Origin: CAZUQP01 sp964622455
GTDB taxonomy: Bacteria; Pseudomonadota; Gammaproteobacteria; DSM-16500
Reading direction: 5' to 3'
DNA length: 7,768 nucleotides
Assembly: GCA_964622455.1 (NCBI GenBank)
Contig: CAZUQP010000036.1
Span: 1 to 7,768, forward strand
Shown here piece after piece: positions 6,702-7,768 of the stretch. Every line of letters starts with the position of its first letter. The first letter of the stretch is position 1. A model generated the notes under the pieces. That model worked only from the letters and a program-made list of their open reading frames with translations. It did not search any database and was not told the DNA's origin. Position numbers and translations under genes: made by a program.

Positions 6702-6773
6702 GGCTCAGTGCTCCATCGATAGTTATTGGGTAGCCTTGATGAAACTTTTTTGTGTTTCATCAAGGTTTATTCT
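6702..6773 (+). repeat. Direct repeat copy B
   Basis: This is the second 72-bp copy, 94% identical to 5259-5330. It still encodes GSVLHR and a stop in the frame corresponding to copy A, but a TGA lies four codons upstream (6690-6692) and no Cys-rich gene precedes it. It is therefore a detached gene 3' end with its terminator, 29 bp after the nuclease stop codon. Confidence 0.9.
6734..6773 (+). terminator. Terminator copy B, downstream of the DUF1016 nuclease gene
   Basis: The 12-bp stem (6734-6745 with 6754-6765), the loop TTTTTTGT and the tail TTTATTCT are identical to copy A. It now serves as the likely terminator of the nuclease gene. Confidence 0.8.
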
Positions 6774-6780
6774 ATCTCAA

Positions 6781-6788
6781 GTGATTAC
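6781..6788. repeat. Left target-site duplication of the GIY-YIG element
   Basis: GTGATTAC lies immediately outside the left inverted repeat, with one extra base (A, 6789) before it. The same octamer directly follows the right inverted repeat at 7606-7613. If counted as 9 bp, the last base differs (A versus G). Confidence 0.7.
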
Positions 6789-6789
6789 A

Positions 6790-6870
6790 CTCTGTACATG
6801 ACAAAAAATATAACCGTTCGCCCTGAGGAGGCGTCCTGAGCTTGTCGAAGGGCGCCGTCTCGAAGGGCAT
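6790..6870 (+). repeat. Left 81-bp terminal inverted repeat
   Basis: It is the perfect reverse complement of 7525-7605. The outer part is AT-rich (CTCTGTACATGAC then a TATAAC stretch). The inner part is GC-rich, with two CCTGAG (6822, 6835) and two TCGAAGGGC (6845, 6860) units. The core CCTGAGCTTGTCGAAGGGC resembles interspersed palindromic repeats I know from many environmental bacterial genomes. The arm ends 2 bp before the stop codon of the nuclease gene. Confidence 0.95.
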
Positions 6871-6872
6871 CT

Positions 6873-7163
6873 TTAATCAAATTTCTTTCGCCTTTTTGCA
6901 TAGGTTGACAATGCTTGCCAATCACCTCTGATCAATGCTTCTTTTTTCCGTCGACTCCAACCCTTTATTTGCATCTCGGAAGTCAGTGCCTCTTTTCGTG
7001 TAGCAAATTCTTGTGAAAATACTAACTGAACCGGCAGTCTTGTTGCTGTAAAACAAGTAGGGTACATCCTTTGATGGTGTTGTATAAGACGATTTTCTAA
7101 ATTATCTGTGTGACCCGTGTAATAACTCTGGTCTGCACATTTCAGCATGTATACCCAAAACAT
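6873..7163 (-). CDS. Single-domain GIY-YIG nuclease
   Basis: The 96-aa protein is a complete stand-alone GIY-YIG domain, the usual size for the YhbQ/UPF0213-like group. The VYMLKC strand (Y5) corresponds to GIY and YYTGHT (Y15, G17) to YIG. R25 in LENRLIQHH is the catalytic Arg, and E63 in SEMQIKGWSR is the metal-binding Glu. A Lys/Arg-rich tail (AKRRKKFD) may bind nucleic acid. Stand-alone members are annotated as putative endonucleases, and the biological target is unknown. GGAG lies 7-8 nt before the ATG at 7163 on the minus strand, supporting the start. It is the only recognisable gene between the 81-bp inverted repeats, and its stop codon lies 2 bp from the left arm, so gene and arms look like one evolutionary unit. 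No promoter is convincing in the AT-rich leader. Confidence 0.92.
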   Translation of the reverse strand: MFWVYMLKCADQSYYTGHTDNLENRLIQHHQRMYPTCFTATRLPVQLVFSQEFATRKEALTSEMQIKGWSRRKKEALIRGDWQALSTYAKRRKKFD

Positions 7164-7524
7164 TGTCTTTCTCCATGCTATTAATCTTACTCAAACACTT
7201 TTTGAACAAGTTCGGTTGATAAAATACTTTCATTACCGCATTTGTTATGTAATCCAACCCATATCGAAATAAACTAACTGCGGGTCTTCCATGTTTTTTT
7301 ATTTTAATTACTCACAAATACACAAGCTAGCTTATTTAAATTAATGGTTCGCGTGATGAATAACCCCAGCAACATATTAACAAAGCAGGTGATTCTTGCC
7401 TTTGTTCCAACCAAAATATCCGTTTAAACTGCTTCCCAGCTCGCTGATATGTTCCATATAATCCCTTTCTTAGTCGATCGAGATTATATGTTTTTGAATA
7501 TTTATCAGCGAGTTAATTGTAAAA
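7164..7524. other. Non-coding interior of the GIY-YIG element
   Basis: This is AT-rich sequence between the nuclease start and the right inverted repeat. It holds the hairpin at 7440-7512 and otherwise no supported gene. A minus-strand stretch without stops (7336-7512, 58 codons) has no good start codon and no recognised motif. It may be the leader or promoter region of the nuclease gene. Confidence 0.55.
7440..7512. repeat. Long imperfect hairpin inside the element
   Basis: An outer 10-bp stem (CTCGCTGATA 7440-7449 with TATCAGCGAG 7503-7512) and an inner 9-bp stem (CATATAATC 7455-7463 with GATTATATG 7482-7490) are both perfect. They are separated by an asymmetric internal loop (5 and 12 nt) and capped by an 18-nt loop containing TCGATCGA. 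It lies 12 bp from the right inverted repeat. It could be a structured RNA, a protein-binding site or a recombination site. Confidence 0.65.
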
Positions 7525-7605
7525 ATGCCCTTCGAGACGGCGCCCTTCGACAAGCTCAGGACGCCTCCTCAGGGCGAACGGTTATATTTTTTGTCATGTA
7601 CAGAG
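7525..7605 (-). repeat. Right 81-bp terminal inverted repeat
   Basis: It is the perfect reverse complement of 6790-6870 over all 81 bases. It is directly followed by the second GTGATTAC copy. Sequence similarity stops at the inner edge. Confidence 0.95.
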
Positions 7606-7613
7606 GTGATTAC
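7606..7613. repeat. Right target-site duplication of the GIY-YIG element
   Basis: GTGATTAC directly abuts the outer end of the right inverted repeat and matches 6781-6788. Removing the element and one copy rejoins 6774-6788 to GAATAGGCC, giving a plausible ancestral upstream region for the gene at 7659. Confidence 0.7.
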
Positions 7614-7658
7614 GAATAGGCCGTGGAAAAAACACGAGGTATAGTGTAGGATTAAATA

Positions 7659-7768
7659 ATGGCTCAATTAAAAACATTTATCCTGATATTGTTTTTGCTC
7701 GATATACCATTAGCTTGGGGAAGAGATAGCACGACTGTTCCCCCCCCCCCCCCTACCTTAACAGCACG
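7659..7768 (+). CDS. Secreted protein with a poly-C encoded proline tract (5' part only)
   Basis: The window cuts this gene after about 36 codons. The start is supported by AGGA 7 nt before the ATG. The N-terminus MAQLKTFILILFLLDIPLAW is a typical Sec signal peptide with one Lys, a hydrophobic core and likely cleavage near residues 19-21. Residues 28-32 are five prolines encoded by a run of 14 C plus T, followed by TLTA. In the C14 state the frame stays open to the window end; with 13 C it would read PPPPLP and stop at TAA, and with 15 C it continues as PPPPPYLNST. The position of a long homopolymer early in a surface or secreted gene fits phase variation. The function cannot be told from this fragment. 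The GIY-YIG element sits 53 bp upstream and may have changed its promoter. Confidence 0.65.
   Translation, partial: MAQLKTFILILFLLDIPLAWGRDSTTVPPPPPTLTA
7740..7753 (+). repeat. C14 homopolymer in the coding sequence
   Basis: Fourteen consecutive C residues begin at codon 28 of the terminal gene. Such a run is very unlikely by chance in AT-rich DNA and is prone to slipped-strand length change. It may also be a sequencing or assembly weak point. Confidence 0.85.

Larger units (their letters stand above)
6790..7605. mobile_element. TIR-bounded element carrying a GIY-YIG nuclease gene
   Basis: This 816-bp unit has perfect 81-bp terminal inverted repeats (6790-6870 and 7525-7605) and is flanked by an 8-bp duplication of GTGATTAC. 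The inside holds one clear gene, the 96-aa GIY-YIG nuclease (minus strand), and a long imperfect hairpin (7440-7512). No DDE, HUH, serine or tyrosine transposase is recognisable, so the unit is either mobilised in trans or moved by the GIY-YIG protein itself; the latter is inference. Perfect identity of the arms argues for recent movement or ongoing conversion between them. It inserted between terminator copy B and the gene starting at 7659. The GC-rich inner part of the arms contrasts with the AT-rich host sequence. Confidence 0.75.

Noticed and set aside
7336..7512. Minus-strand open stretch of 58 codons inside the GIY-YIG element
   Set aside because: It has no ATG/GTG start with a Shine-Dalgarno, no recognised motif, and overlaps the hairpin. 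A stop-free run of this length is not improbable by chance.
7591..7619. Possible outward promoter from the right inverted repeat (TTGTCA, 17 bp, GAATAG)
   Set aside because: The -10 match is poor; promoter formation by insertion remains conceivable but is not supported.

Overview
The window is AT-rich, with short intergenic gaps, Shine-Dalgarno-led ATG starts and many A/T-ending codons. Together with the gene families present, this suggests an AT-rich gammaproteobacterium, possibly of the Legionella/Coxiella type. That placement is inference, because no ribosomal or lineage-defining gene is present.

The left part (1-4665) looks like an ordinary chromosomal neighbourhood. A non-coding stretch with a run of GC-rich hairpins (89-229) is followed by a minus-strand MgtC/DUF4010 membrane protein (294-1538). 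Divergent from it lies a tandem universal stress protein (1703-2602). Next is a beta-lactamase-fold serine-hydrolase-like protein with degenerate later motifs (2647-3936), which overlaps tail-to-tail by 21 bp with a phytanoyl-CoA-dioxygenase-family oxygenase (3916-4665, minus).

The right part (about 4810-7768) is accessory and layered. It opens with a perfect palindrome (4810-4831) and a small secreted Cys-rich protein (4911-5279). The last codons and terminator of that gene (5259-5330) recur at 94% identity at 6702-6773. Between these direct repeats sit a two-frame tyrosine-recombinase fossil (5331-5523) that starts exactly at the repeat edge, and an intact DUF1016/YhcG-type PD-(D/E)XK nuclease (5572-6672). 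Just beyond lies an 816-bp element (6790-7605) with perfect 81-bp terminal inverted repeats and an 8-bp GTGATTAC target duplication. Its only recognisable gene is a 96-aa GIY-YIG nuclease, and it also carries a long imperfect hairpin. The window ends inside a secreted protein gene (from 7659) whose codons 28-32 are made by a C14 homopolymer, a plausible contingency switch.

The main candidate for something undescribed is the GIY-YIG element: a non-canonical mobile unit with repeat-family ends, no recognisable transposase, and a visible target duplication. The second is the repeat-bounded DUF1016 nuclease cassette. One reading (inference) is that two secreted-protein genes once lay close together and were separated by two successive nuclease-bearing insertions.
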